Part shown: piece by piece, positions 18,003 to 27,036 of the stretch
Numbering within the stretch: position 1 is the stretch's first letter
Layout: the number at the start of each line of letters is the position of its first letter
NCBI GenBank assembly: GCA_014584395.1
Contig: JACTMY010000013.1
Span: forward strand, 62,001-126,000
DNA from: Planctomycetota bacterium
Lineage (GTDB): Bacteria > Planctomycetota > Planctomycetia > Gemmatales > HRBIN36
Reading direction: 5' to 3'
Length of the DNA: 64,000 nucleotides
Notes under the pieces: generated by a model
Seen by the model: the letters and a program-made list of their open reading frames with translations, nothing else
Databases searched by the model: none
Told to the model about the DNA's origin: nothing
Program-made: the position numbers and the translations under genes

Positions 18003-18518
18003 TCACCGCCGAGCCTGTTCCCGCGCCGCGATGACGATCCGCGCGCACGCTTCCGCATCCGACCCCGGGTCATGGTGGCGCAGCGGCACTCCCAAATAGG
18101 AGCAAACGTTCGACAGTTTGGCCGACTTCAAACGCCACATGCGACGGGCCAGCCTGAGCGTGCATTCAAACGGCAGCGTTGGCATCTCCAGACCGGCGGC
18201 GCTACAGCAAGACTGCAGCACCCGGAGGTCGAAATGGGCGTTATGGGCCGCCAGGAACTTCGCCCCTTTGAGCAGGTCAAGCAGCGCCGGCCAGACCTCC
18301 GCGAACGGCGGTTCATCGGCCACATCTTCCCAGGTGATGCCATGAAGGTAGCTAAAGTAGAACTCGCGCCGCGGCGGCCGGATCAGGCGAACCCGCCGTT
18401 CGACAACCTGCAGCCCTTCAACCCGCACCAGCGCGACGGCACATGCACTGTCCGGCTGGTAGTCGGCCGTCTCGAAGTCAATGGCGACGAAGGGCGGATG
18501 TCGGGCCAAGGTGTTCAT
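18003..18518 (-). CDS. DEDD-type 3'-5' exonuclease (DNA polymerase III epsilon-like)
   Basis: 171 residues. Exonuclease motif I is FVAIDFETA (Asp and Glu). Motif II is FLAAHNAHFDLRVL (Asp). Motif III is HHDPGSDAEACARI, where HDPGSDA gives the His/Asp of a DEDDh enzyme. It would remove nucleotides from 3' ends; proofreading, RNA trimming or repair cannot be told apart. The ATG at 18518 lies just before the fold; the frame extends upstream to 18644 without family support. The next gene upstream ends 78 bases away. Confidence 0.88.
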   Translation of the reverse strand: MNTLARHPPFVAIDFETADYQPDSACAVALVRVEGLQVVERRVRLIRPPRREFYFSYLHGITWEDVADEPPFAEVWPALLDLLKGAKFLAAHNAHFDLRVLQSCCSAAGLEMPTLPFECTLRLARRMWRLKSAKLSNVCSYLGVPLRHHDPGSDAEACARIVIAAREQARR

Positions 18519-18595
18519 GGGACAGTTTCCGCACGGACCAGATTCGTGGCCGCTGCCACGGCAGGTTCGCCGTGGTCGCTTCACCCGAAGGTGGG

Positions 18596-19207
18596 CTATG
18601 GGGCTGCGGCGCCTTTCGAAAGCCTTACCAGGTGGGGCAGCCAAATCAGGTTCGCTTCACAGTTGACGTAGCCGTTGCGGGTGCCGGTGACCAGTTTGTC
18701 CCTGGCGGCGGCATTGACCAGGACGAAATGCAGCGGCCACAGTTCCTTGCAGTTTTTCACCGGCACTTGATAGATGTGTCGCCTGCCCCCGGCCGAGCCG
18801 GGGAAGTTCTTGGAGGTCACGCCGTCGCAGATGGCTCCCCAGACTTGCGTGGTCTCTCGTTTGAGTTGATCGGCGTCGGGGGAATAGCCATCGAGCGCCA
18901 CCAGCGCGACGACCTTCCGCGGGGTTTGACGGAGCTTGTCCACGGCATTGGCAATCGCGCAGCCGCTCGAATGGCCGACGATGTAAATCAGCTCCGCTCG
19001 GGAGGTTTCGATGTCTTTGACCGCCGTCTTGATGAGCTGCTCGGCCCCTTTGACGACGCGGTCGGCAGGGGCGCTCACCACGCCCTTTGGCCAGCCATAG
19101 CCGGTGATATCGACGTTGGGCTCTTGCAGTTTGGCGCTTGCCACCCATTTAAGGATGTCGTCCCAACTGGCGTTGTAACCACCGAAGTAAAAAACCGCCA
19201 TTTTCAT
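18596..19207 (-). CDS. Alpha/beta-hydrolase-like protein
   Basis: 203 residues. MAVFYFGGYNASWDDILKWV looks like the first strand and oxyanion region, and YIVGHSSGCAIAN has the nucleophile elbow GHSSG (GxSxG). VALVALDGYSPD fits the next strand, and a plausible acid or His follows (LWPLHFVLVNAAARD). There is no signal peptide. It could be a small esterase/lipase or an inactive relative. The His of the triad is not certain. It stands between the exonuclease and a 240-base gap in which I see no gene. Confidence 0.6.
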   Translation of the reverse strand: MKMAVFYFGGYNASWDDILKWVASAKLQEPNVDITGYGWPKGVVSAPADRVVKGAEQLIKTAVKDIETSRAELIYIVGHSSGCAIANAVDKLRQTPRKVVALVALDGYSPDADQLKRETTQVWGAICDGVTSKNFPGSAGGRRHIYQVPVKNCKELWPLHFVLVNAAARDKLVTGTRNGYVNCEANLIWLPHLVRLSKGAAAP

Positions 19208-19447
19208 GAGAGGTGATCCTTTATCAGACCGCTAAATTCTACGACGGCGTCGATCGGCATGCAAGGATCATCTCAACTAGGCGAGTTGGGTTGCACCAGT
19301 GACTGGAGGACTCGTTTAAGTGAACCGCTTCGATGCGTCTTGAGCAGTTCATCACGAGATGCCGAGTCATCGGCAATGGTCATGATCAAGCGGACCTGGC
19401 TAGGCCGCGAGCCGGCGCAGCTCCTTTATTCATACCTCTCATACCAC

Positions 19448-21229
19448 CTACACCAGACAATCGCAGCCCATCTCCCACAGCCGTCCATCGGCGCCAAAAA
19501 CGGGCTGATGCGCGTGTGGCGCTGGTGCTTCGTTTTGATATCCGCCATACCTGCCGACCGGCGACCATTTCGGACTCACTGGCGGCAGCTCCGGCGCGAG
19601 CGCGGCGTATTCGCCGGTGCCATAAACAATCTTGCCGTCGCACACGGTGAGCACCGACTCGATGCGGCGAATCTCCTCGGCGGCGCAGGAGAAGTAGTCG
19701 GCGCTCAGGACCGCGAAGTCGGCCAATTGTCCCGCCGCGAGCTGGCCCTTGCGACCCGCCTCGCCGCTGAACCAGGCGCTTCCCTGCGTATAGAGACGAA
19801 GCGCCTGCTCGCGGTCGAGGCGGTTTTCTGCCGCGGCGACTTCCGTGCCGCCCACCGTCTTGCCCGTGGTCAGCCAATAGAGGCAGGTCCACGGATGGTA
19901 GCTCGCGACGCGCGTCCCATCGGTGCCGGCGCCAACGGGAATGCCAGCGGCGAGCAGCGCCCCGACGGGCGGGCATTGCCGCGCAGCCTGCCGACCATAA
20001 CGCCGGATGAAATACTCGCCCTGATAGGCCATGCGGTGCTGAATGGCGATCCCGCCGCCGAGCGCCCGGGTTCTCTCGATGTTTCTCGGCGAGATCGTCT
20101 CTGCGTGATCGAAGAACCAGCGCAGCCCATCGAAAGGAATGTCGCGGTGCACACGCTCAAAAACGGCAAGAAAGCGCTCGATGGTCTCGTCGTAGGTCGC
20201 GTGAATGCGAAACGGCCAACGCGACGCGACCAGCGCACGCACGACGGCTTCGAGTTCGCTTTCCATCACCGGCCGCAGGTCTGGGCGCGGCTGTAGGAAA
20301 TTCTCGAAGTCCGCTGCGCTCCAGACGAGGTTTTCGCCAGCGCCGGCCATGCGAAGCATGTCGTCGCCTTCCCCGGGTTGGGTCATGCTGATCCAGCGCG
20401 CGTAGTCCTGCAACTCGGTGCCCGCCTGCTGAGCGAAGAGGCTGTAGGCGATGCGAAGCGTGAGTTGCTTTTGCTCGGCAAGGTGTCGAATCACGGCATA
20501 ATCTTCGGGGTAGTTCTGCCAGCCGCCGCCGGCGTCGCTGACGCTGGTGACGCCGAACCGATTCATTTCGCGCATGAAATGGCGCGACGAGTTGACTTGA
20601 TCGTGAAAGTCGAGCTTTGGAGCGCGTCCAATGGTGGAATAAAGAATGAACGCATTGGGTTCAGCAAGCAAAAGCCCTGTTGGCTCGCCCTTGTGGTCGC
20701 GTGCAATCAACCCTCCCGGAGGATTGGGCGTCGAGGCGTCGAAGCCTAGGGACCGCAGGGCCGCGCGGTTCAGCAAGGCGCAGTCGTAGAGATGGAGAAC
20801 CAGCACGGGGGTGTCCGGCGCGGCGCGGTTCAGTTCTTCCAAAGTCGGCATGCGCCGTTCCGCAAACTGCCACTCGTTCCAGCCGCCGATCACTCGTACC
20901 CAATGCGGCGATGGCGTGCGCTCCGCCTGCTCCTTGAGTGCGCGCAGCGCATCGGCTAGCGACGGCATGCCGTCCCAGCGCAGCTCCAAGTTGTAGTAGA
21001 GCCCCGCACGGATGACATGGAGGTGGGAATCATTGAGTCCAGGCACGACGCGGCGTCCTTGGAGATCGATCACCGTGGTGTTCGGGCCGCGTGCTGCCGT
21101 CGCGGCATCATCAATGCCGATGATGCGACCACCGCGCACTGCCAGGCTTTGGACTTCGGGTCGCGATGGGGCGAGCGTCGTTATGCGGCCGTTCACAACC
21201 ACGAGGTCGGCTAAGTCGTTTGCGGTCAT
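19448..21229 (-). CDS. Amidohydrolase family protein (YtcJ-like)
   Basis: 593 residues of the amidohydrolase-3 (YtcJ) type. The metal-binding motif is GLNDSHLHVIRAG at about residue 65 and the late Asp is in GAGTDGTRV. The N-terminus DLVVVNGRITTLAPSRPEVQ and the C-terminal GQLADFAVLSADYF (small beta domain) are typical. It probably hydrolyses an amide or imide; substrate unknown. It follows the ABM-domain gene by about a dozen bases, and a YcaC-like pseudogene lies upstream of that, so three genes form one minus-strand unit with a broken first gene. Confidence 0.88.
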   Translation of the reverse strand: MTANDLADLVVVNGRITTLAPSRPEVQSLAVRGGRIIGIDDAATAARGPNTTVIDLQGRRVVPGLNDSHLHVIRAGLYYNLELRWDGMPSLADALRALKEQAERTPSPHWVRVIGGWNEWQFAERRMPTLEELNRAAPDTPVLVLHLYDCALLNRAALRSLGFDASTPNPPGGLIARDHKGEPTGLLLAEPNAFILYSTIGRAPKLDFHDQVNSSRHFMREMNRFGVTSVSDAGGGWQNYPEDYAVIRHLAEQKQLTLRIAYSLFAQQAGTELQDYARWISMTQPGEGDDMLRMAGAGENLVWSAADFENFLQPRPDLRPVMESELEAVVRALVASRWPFRIHATYDETIERFLAVFERVHRDIPFDGLRWFFDHAETISPRNIERTRALGGGIAIQHRMAYQGEYFIRRYGRQAARQCPPVGALLAAGIPVGAGTDGTRVASYHPWTCLYWLTTGKTVGGTEVAAAENRLDREQALRLYTQGSAWFSGEAGRKGQLAAGQLADFAVLSADYFSCAAEEIRRIESVLTVCDGKIVYGTGEYAALAPELPPVSPKWSPVGRYGGYQNEAPAPHAHQPVFGADGRLWEMGCDCLV

Positions 21230-21241
21230 CACTCATTCCTC

Positions 21242-21772
21242 TTAAGTCTCCGAATGAAGCCATCCGCGCAGCATACGAGTCACGGTTGGCATCACGACCC
21301 ACGTGAGCAGCACAACCATCACCACCGAGAACACAAGACTTTGAGCAAGCAGCGGCCACGTGCGCACGAACTCGCTGAGCGTCAGCGACAGCGCGATGCT
21401 CGTCGGATAAACACCGCACAGCGTGGCGATGGCCATCTTCCAGCGCGGCGGCAGGCTTCGACCCGTGCGAAACCATGCTTCCAGGCCGCTGAGCTCGCGA
21501 TACGCCGGCTCGCTTTCGCTGAGCGGGGCGACGCGCGCCTGCCAGTCTGCGAAGAGCGGCGACTGGTAAAAAGCTTCGCGCTCGGCCTCGCTCTCGAACG
21601 TGCGCAGGATGCCATACTCGCGCACCGCCGCGTTTGGGGGCGGCGCGAGTATGTGAACGCCGAGCACCCCTGCATCCGCGAGCGAAGAACGCAGAAACTC
21701 GCGCAGCGCGTCCTTGAACTGTTCCTCGCAGCCCGGTCGCACGCGCCTCGTGATGGCTATGTGGATAGGCAT
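21242..21772 (-). CDS. ABM-domain protein with two C-terminal membrane segments
   Basis: 176 residues. Residues 1-95 are an antibiotic-biosynthesis-monooxygenase (ABM) dimeric ferredoxin-like domain (IAITRRVRPGCEEQFKDALR, FESEAEREAFYQSP). Residues about 115-170 add two membrane segments (ATLCGVYPTSIALSL, LVFSVVMVVLLTWVVMP). This fused form is common in bacteria and uncharacterised. It is the middle gene of the YcaC-like/ABM/amidohydrolase unit, 42 bases after the pseudogene. Confidence 0.8.
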   Translation of the reverse strand: MPIHIAITRRVRPGCEEQFKDALREFLRSSLADAGVLGVHILAPPPNAAVREYGILRTFESEAEREAFYQSPLFADWQARVAPLSESEPAYRELSGLEAWFRTGRSLPPRWKMAIATLCGVYPTSIALSLTLSEFVRTWPLLAQSLVFSVVMVVLLTWVVMPTVTRMLRGWLHSET

Positions 21773-21814
21773 GATGTCCGCCTGAACGTATTGGCCACTC
21801 CGGTGGCGCGTGCT

Positions 21815-22489
21815 TTAGTGCTTGGCCTTGCTCGCGACCTTCTGAGGAAACTGAGCCGACTGCTGCGCCTTGTGAACCATCGTGTAAGCGTACTCGATGC
21901 CGCTTCCGTAAGCGCCGGGATGCTGTTTCAAAATGGTCATGAGCGCGTCATAATGTTCACGGTTCGACCAATCGCGTTGGAATTCCATCAGGGCAGCGAT
22001 CGTGGTGAGGCGAATGGCTCCCGCTTGGACCATCCGAGAAAGCGCAGCGTCGTGGGCGGCGGCCGATGTGGCCCTGCAGCCTTCCTCGACGACATAGATG
22101 TGTACCCGGCGCCCAGCATCTCGATCGTCGGCCACGTCACGCAGACTTCCGTCCATAGCCCGGTCACCAGGAGATTCTTGCGCCCCGTGGCCTCGATGGC
22201 GTTGCGGAAACCGGTGTCATCCCACGAGTTCATGGAGGTGCGCTCAATGACTTCCTGTCCGGAAAATACGTCTAATAACTGCGGCCACACATAGCCCGAG
22301 AAACCCTCGGTCTCGACGGCCGTCAACACGGCGGGCACTCGGAATTCCTTGGCTGCCTTGGCCAGCAACACAACGTTGTTCATTTAGGCGGCCCGGTCAA
22401 TATTGCTGACCCCAAACAGCATTTGCGGTTGGTGGTCGATGAACACGATCGCGGCATCACTCGGAGTGTAAAGGTTCCGAGTGAGACAT
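21815..22489 (-). pseudogene. YcaC-like isochorismatase-family hydrolase, broken by stop and frameshift
   Basis: Reading from about 22480 the minus strand gives NLYTPSDAAIVFIDHQPQML and then FGVSNIDRAA, followed by an in-frame TAA (22384-22386). It then continues NNVVLLAKAAKEFRVPAVLT and further to GLWTEVCVTWPTIEMLGAGY. There a one-base loss near 22101 shifts into the frame IYVVEEGCRATSAAAHDAAL that runs to 21815. DHQPQ, the Lys region and the catalytic Cys (TEVC) are all still readable, so decay is recent. The ATG at 22487-22489 is also out of frame with the body, a possible third lesion. Confidence 0.85.
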
Positions 22490-22633
22490 CGATCGACTCT
22501 CCTTCCAGGTTTGGTCGGTGATTATGCCAACGAACACATCGAGGCACCGATCGGGCGTTTACTTTTCTAAGGAAGTCGCTCCCCCGGGCCGGGTGTGCAA
22601 CCCAGCCCGGCCTGTCAACGGCTCAGACGGTCG

Positions 22634-24535
22634 TCACTTCGCGCCCTTCAAGTATTGATCGAGGAACGCTCGATAGGCCTCCGCCGCCTTGATGCTGTTT
22701 TCCTTCCGGCGGAAGCCATGGCCTTCGTCGGGGAAGACGATGTACTCGCAGGGCACCTTGTTGTCGCGCACCGCTTTCACGATCTCGTCGCTTTCGATTT
22801 GGAGAACGCGCGGGTCGTTGGCCCCTTGGATGACCAGCAGCGGCTTCTTGATGTTCTTGGCGTGGAACAGCGGCGAGATGCGGTGCAGCCGTTCGCGGTC
22901 GGTCTTGGGGTCGCCCAGTTCAGCGTAGAGCGAGTCGCGGAAGCTGGCCCACCAGGGCGGGATGCTCTCCAGGGTGCGCAGCCAATTGGTGACGCCGAAG
23001 ATGTTGATGCCGACGTCGAAGACGTCCGGGGCGAAGGCGAGGGCGGCGCAGACCATGTAGCCGCCGTAGCTGCCGCCGATAATGCCGATGCGCTTGGCAT
23101 CCACCCAGTCGAGCGTTTCGAGATAGCGCCGGCCGGCGACGACGTCCATCAGGTCGGCCTCGCCGTGTTTCTTATCGTCCATGTGAAAGAACTTCTTGCC
23201 GTAGCCGGTGCTGCCGCGGTTGTTGACGGCGAGGACGGCGTAGCCATGGTTGACGAGGTATTGAATAACGGGGTTGTAGCCGACGCGGCTTTGTCCGCCG
23301 GGGCCGCCGTGGACCCAGACGAGGGCCGGCGCCTTGGCCTCCGGCGAAGCGCCTTGAGGACGGTAAAGCAGGGCGGGAATTTGCACGCCATCAGGGGCGG
23401 CATAGCGGACGTTGGTCGAATCGACCAGGTGTTCGCGTTTGACCTTGGGGCTGAGACTGGTGGTCAGCCGGCGATGGGCGCCGGACTCCGGCTCGAAAAC
23501 GTAGAGTTCGGAGGGAGCGGTGTCGCCGTTGACGTAGAAGGCGGCCAGGTTTTCGCCGCGGGCGAAGGTGATGCCGACGATCTCGCCGCCGGGAAAACGC
23601 GGCAGCGGCACGGGCTTGCCGGTCTGCGTATCCAGGACCGTGTTCTGCGTGCGGGCGTCCGCGTTCACGCTGACCGTGCGGTAGCGCCCCTTCCACGAGT
23701 GGTCATACCCGATCACGTCCCAACGCTCCTCGGCGACGATGCGGCGCTCGCCGGTCTTCAGATCGTAACTCCAAACGCGATTGAACTCGCTGTCCTGGTT
23801 GCTGCCGTAGTAGAGCGTCGTGGAATCGGGAGAGAAGGACTCGATAACGTGGGCCACGTCGCCCTCGTGCGGCGTGATCTTGACGGGTTCCGCATCGGGT
23901 TGGGTCGCGTCCCACAGGTACAGATCATTATCCGCGTTGGTGCGGGTTTTGAAGAGGACGATGTGCCGGCCGTCGCGGCTGACCATGGCCTGGCCGAAGC
24001 CGCCGGTGTTCTTGAAGAGGAGTTGGCGTTCGTAGCTGCCGGCGTCGTAGCGGTAGACATCGAAGAACTTCGGATCGCGTTCGTTGGACTGAACGTAGAA
24101 GTGCTTCAGGTCGTCCGACCAGCCGGCGAACATCGCCTTGAGGTTCTTGCCCGGGGTCAGATCGCGGACCTTGCCATCAACCTCGCGGACGTAGAGATGG
24201 TTCAGCTCGTTGCCGCCTTCATCCTGGGTGAAGAGGATGCGTTCATCGTTTGGAAAGTAATCGACGGCCATGATGGCGTTGGTCTTGGAGTCCGTGAGCT
24301 GCGTGGGCGCACCGCCGTCGACGGGGACGCTGTAAACGTTGAAGACGCCGGTAGCGTCGGAGGTGATGAGCAGCCGTTTGGCATCGGGCGAGAAGGAGGA
24401 GCCGAAGTAGGTCGTGGTTTCATAGAAGGTTCGCGCATCGTACTTGGGCGGCGCCTGGCCATTGGGCTGCTGAGCGCTGGTCAGCGTGAGGCCGCAGAGT
24501 GCACAGGGAATGGCGAGTGACAGAAATCGGTTCAT
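22634..24535 (-). CDS. Secreted S9-family peptidase (prolyl oligopeptidase / acylaminoacyl peptidase type)
   Basis: 633 residues. A signal peptide (FLSLAIPCALCGLTLTSA) is followed by a WD40-like beta-propeller (TDPE: residues about 40-370, SPDAKRLLITSD, FPNDERILFTQDEGG, SFSPDSTTLYYG) and a C-terminal alpha/beta-hydrolase domain. The triad is visible: Ser in GIIGGSYGGYM, Asp in QGANDPRV, His in FPDEGHGF. It would cleave peptides in the periplasm. It is transcribed toward the accessory region and separated by 310 bases from the end of the microcompartment operon. Confidence 0.92.
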   Translation of the reverse strand: MNRFLSLAIPCALCGLTLTSAQQPNGQAPPKYDARTFYETTTYFGSSFSPDAKRLLITSDATGVFNVYSVPVDGGAPTQLTDSKTNAIMAVDYFPNDERILFTQDEGGNELNHLYVREVDGKVRDLTPGKNLKAMFAGWSDDLKHFYVQSNERDPKFFDVYRYDAGSYERQLLFKNTGGFGQAMVSRDGRHIVLFKTRTNADNDLYLWDATQPDAEPVKITPHEGDVAHVIESFSPDSTTLYYGSNQDSEFNRVWSYDLKTGERRIVAEERWDVIGYDHSWKGRYRTVSVNADARTQNTVLDTQTGKPVPLPRFPGGEIVGITFARGENLAAFYVNGDTAPSELYVFEPESGAHRRLTTSLSPKVKREHLVDSTNVRYAAPDGVQIPALLYRPQGASPEAKAPALVWVHGGPGGQSRVGYNPVIQYLVNHGYAVLAVNNRGSTGYGKKFFHMDDKKHGEADLMDVVAGRRYLETLDWVDAKRIGIIGGSYGGYMVCAALAFAPDVFDVGINIFGVTNWLRTLESIPPWWASFRDSLYAELGDPKTDRERLHRISPLFHAKNIKKPLLVIQGANDPRVLQIESDEIVKAVRDNKVPCEYIVFPDEGHGFRRKENSIKAAEAYRAFLDQYLKGAK

Positions 24536-24845
24536 GGTTGCTCCTCACGATGCGGCTAATAGCTGCAGTCCAATCTACGCGGGTTACATTGTATGCGCTG
24601 GCGTTGCATGCACCACGAGATTGCGAATCGGGTGCGCGAGCGACCTGTGTTCATCGCGGCCGGAAGGATGTTTCGCTTCCCCCGCCACGATCGCGTTCAC
24701 TTTAATTGGGGATGTCGGCCGGGGCAAACAGATTCGCATTGCAAGTGTCCCCACGACCTTCGGGTGCCTCTCAGGGCGTGCCACCCATCACTGTTGGGGG
24801 GCAAAGACACCGCTCACTTCCGCTAGCGGCTTGTTACCCAACCCC
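24536..24845. other. Gene-free spacer between BMC operon end and S9 peptidase
   Basis: I see no coding frame with family support here. It should contain the end of the BMC transcript and the promoter of the S9 peptidase. A perfect 10-base palindrome CCGCTAGCGG is present just after the BMC operon, but without a T-run, so I do not call it a terminator. Confidence 0.4.
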
Positions 24846-26048
24846 TTACCCCAAGATGCGCCGCCAGCGTTCCAGGTTGTAGCGCACCTTTTCCGCCTGG
24901 GTCATTTGGCTGAAGTCCGGCTCCGAAGCGACCTTGCGCGGTCGGGCGGCGCCGGGGGCGGGGGCGTCGGCAGGAGCGCTGCGTCGGCTTGGGGGAAAGC
25001 TGAAGACCGTGCCCGAACCGCCGTAGGCCATGACGTTCGTTTGCAGTTGCATGTCTTCTGACAGCGAACGCCAGGGTTTGATGCCGAGCCGCTGCAGGAC
25101 GCCATGGTAAGCCTTGACGGCTTCCTCGGGGCTGATGACGCCGTCGGCGAGGTAGCGAAGGAATTGGACGAAGGCGAGCTGATTTTCCGCTTGATTGATC
25201 TTGCGACCGAACAGGGCCGCCCGGGCGCCGTGCTTTCTGGCCTCGGCCAAGAGCTTGAACGCATCGTAGGTCGTACCCGCGGAGCCGCCTAGGACGCCGA
25301 CGATCAGATGCGGATCATAGTGGACCAATTCCTCGAGGGCTTGCGGTCCATGGTAGACAATCTTGAGGAAGATGGGCCGCCCCGCGCTGGTGACGCCGGC
25401 CAGGGTGCGCACGATGGCGTCGTTGACGAACCCGGGCAGATGCTCTGCGGGCACGGCTCCGGGGACGTTCGGGTCAAAGACTTCGAGAAAGTGGCGAAAA
25501 CCCTTGCGTTCGGCTTCGAGCCGAAAGGACTTGTAGGCTTCGAGGGTCTCCCGGTCGAGCCGAGCGTCGTTGTTGAAGGTGACGCTGTAAAGTCCCAGAT
25601 CGACGCCGAGGGGCGGCGCGTTGCCCGCCTCCGCAAGCTGCCCCCGCTGGAGATGATCGAGGGTGGCGGTGCGAAACGGCAGCGAGGGTTGCTGGGCCAA
25701 GGAACCGCCGCGGTGGATGTGGATGTCCGTTGTGTCGTTGCAGCGCGCGGCGGGGGTGATGGGGCTGTCGTCAAACCGCCGTTCCCGGAGGACGAGCTGC
25801 TCGGCCGTGCTGGCGGACATGAGCAGGATGTCGACCAGTCCCTGCTCGATGATGAGCCGCATCTGCTCGCGATACTCGGCCAGGCTGCGAGAGCGCGGCC
25901 GCTCGGCGGAGCGGTCCGAAGCCGGCCCCGTGGCGGCGATCCCCAGGGCCATGTCGGCATCCTTGGCATCCGCCAGGATGAAATCCTTCGCTCCGAAGGG
26001 ATCGGCGTGGATGCGAGCCAACTTGTGGTCGAGCGCCTTGCCTTTCAT
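24846..26048 (-). CDS. TIM-barrel (aldolase-like) protein of the BMC locus with C-terminal tail
   Basis: 400 residues. The core looks like a class I aldolase-type barrel (DeoC/LacD-like): residues 70-110 (GLVDILLMSASTAEQLVLRE), a strand with Lys (PIFLKIVYHG), then LIVGVLGGSAGTTYDAFKLL and AALFGRKINQAENQ. A Pro/Ala-rich linker (around residues 345-375) is followed by a short helix, FSQMTQAEKVRYNLERWRR. The start ATG overlaps the stop of the dehydrogenase gene (ATGA), so it is the last gene of the BMC operon. An aldolase or regulatory role is inference; the Lys as Schiff-base residue is unproved. Confidence 0.65.
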   Translation of the reverse strand: MKGKALDHKLARIHADPFGAKDFILADAKDADMALGIAATGPASDRSAERPRSRSLAEYREQMRLIIEQGLVDILLMSASTAEQLVLRERRFDDSPITPAARCNDTTDIHIHRGGSLAQQPSLPFRTATLDHLQRGQLAEAGNAPPLGVDLGLYSVTFNNDARLDRETLEAYKSFRLEAERKGFRHFLEVFDPNVPGAVPAEHLPGFVNDAIVRTLAGVTSAGRPIFLKIVYHGPQALEELVHYDPHLIVGVLGGSAGTTYDAFKLLAEARKHGARAALFGRKINQAENQLAFVQFLRYLADGVISPEEAVKAYHGVLQRLGIKPWRSLSEDMQLQTNVMAYGGSGTVFSFPPSRRSAPADAPAPGAARPRKVASEPDFSQMTQAEKVRYNLERWRRILG

Positions 26049-26992
26049 GTTCCACTCTTGCCGACGCGCTGGAGCACGCGATCCAGCGTTTGTTGAAGCA
26101 GGCGGGCCGATTGCTGCAGGGCCAGCTTTTCCTTGGGCGTCAAAGGAACCTCGACGTGCCGCACCACGCCGCGGCAGCCGAGCAGCGTGGGCACGGACAG
26201 GCACAGATCGCGCAGGCCATAGCAGCCTTGCTGCAGCGTCGACACCGGCAGCACCCGGCGCTGATTGAGCAAGACCGCTTCCACCACCTCGCGGATCGCC
26301 AGGCCGACGGCGAACCCGGAGCCGCCCTTTTGCTTGATGAGCGCAGCCCCTGCGGTTTTCGTCGCCTCGAAAACGGAACGCTGCATCGGCAAGGTCCAGC
26401 CTGGCCAATGCTCCAGGGGCAAACCCTGGATCGTGGCACTCGACCAGATGGGCACCATGCTGTCGCCATGCTCGCCCAGAATGACGGCCTGGACCTGGCT
26501 GGCGGAGACCTCCAAGGCCTGGGATATATGGCCGCGGAGCCGGGCCGAGTCGAGCTGCGTGCCCAGGCCGATGACGCGATGGGCTTCCAGCCCGGAGCGC
26601 TGCACGGCCAGATGCGTGAGAATGTCGACGGGATTGCTCACGACCAGGAGCGTGGCGTTTTTCTTCCACCCGACGGCGCGGCATTGCGCCAGCAGTTGGA
26701 GAAACAGGTCCACATTGCGGTCGATCAGGTCGAGCCGGCTTTCATCGGGCTTGCGCCGCAAACCCGCGGTGATGACGACGAGGTCGCTGCTGGCGACGTC
26801 TGCCATCGCCGAAGCGGTGACGCGGAGATCACCCGCGAGGGCGGCCCCATGGAGCAGATCGGCTGCCTGGCCCTGCGCCAGTTCGTGGTTGGCATCGATG
26901 AGGCAGAGCCGGCTGGCGACGTTGCCGCATTGCAAGGCAAAGGCCGCCATGCTGCCGACCAGTCCGCCGCCGCCGATGATGCTCACTTGCAT
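26045..26992 (-). CDS. Lactate/malate dehydrogenase family protein of the BMC locus
   Basis: 315 residues, Rossmann start VSIIGGGGLVGSMAAFAL, then VVSNPVDILTHLA and the catalytic His in GEHGDSMVP. The substrate loop reads AGLRRKPDESRLDL. By alignment to LDH/MDH the specificity position (Gln102 in LDH) is Arg, as in malate dehydrogenases, although lactate oxidation would suit the lactaldehyde pathway. In PVM compartment loci a homologue of this family is a regular member and is thought to recycle NAD or oxidise lactate. It lies between the aldolase and the barrel protein with coupled translation. Confidence 0.88.
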   Translation of the reverse strand: MQVSIIGGGGLVGSMAAFALQCGNVASRLCLIDANHELAQGQAADLLHGAALAGDLRVTASAMADVASSDLVVITAGLRRKPDESRLDLIDRNVDLFLQLLAQCRAVGWKKNATLLVVSNPVDILTHLAVQRSGLEAHRVIGLGTQLDSARLRGHISQALEVSASQVQAVILGEHGDSMVPIWSSATIQGLPLEHWPGWTLPMQRSVFEATKTAGAALIKQKGGSGFAVGLAIREVVEAVLLNQRRVLPVSTLQQGCYGLRDLCLSVPTLLGCRGVVRHVEVPLTPKEKLALQQSARLLQQTLDRVLQRVGKSGT

Positions 26993-27036
26993 GATGGGCC
27001 TCTTTCCGAATCAAAACCGCCGCGCCGCCGCCCGGG

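Noticed and set aside
22595-24520. 641-residue plus-strand open frame opposite the S9 peptidase
   Set aside because: Shadow of a GC-rich gene. The opposite strand has a signal peptide, propeller and full catalytic triad, so that strand is the coding one.
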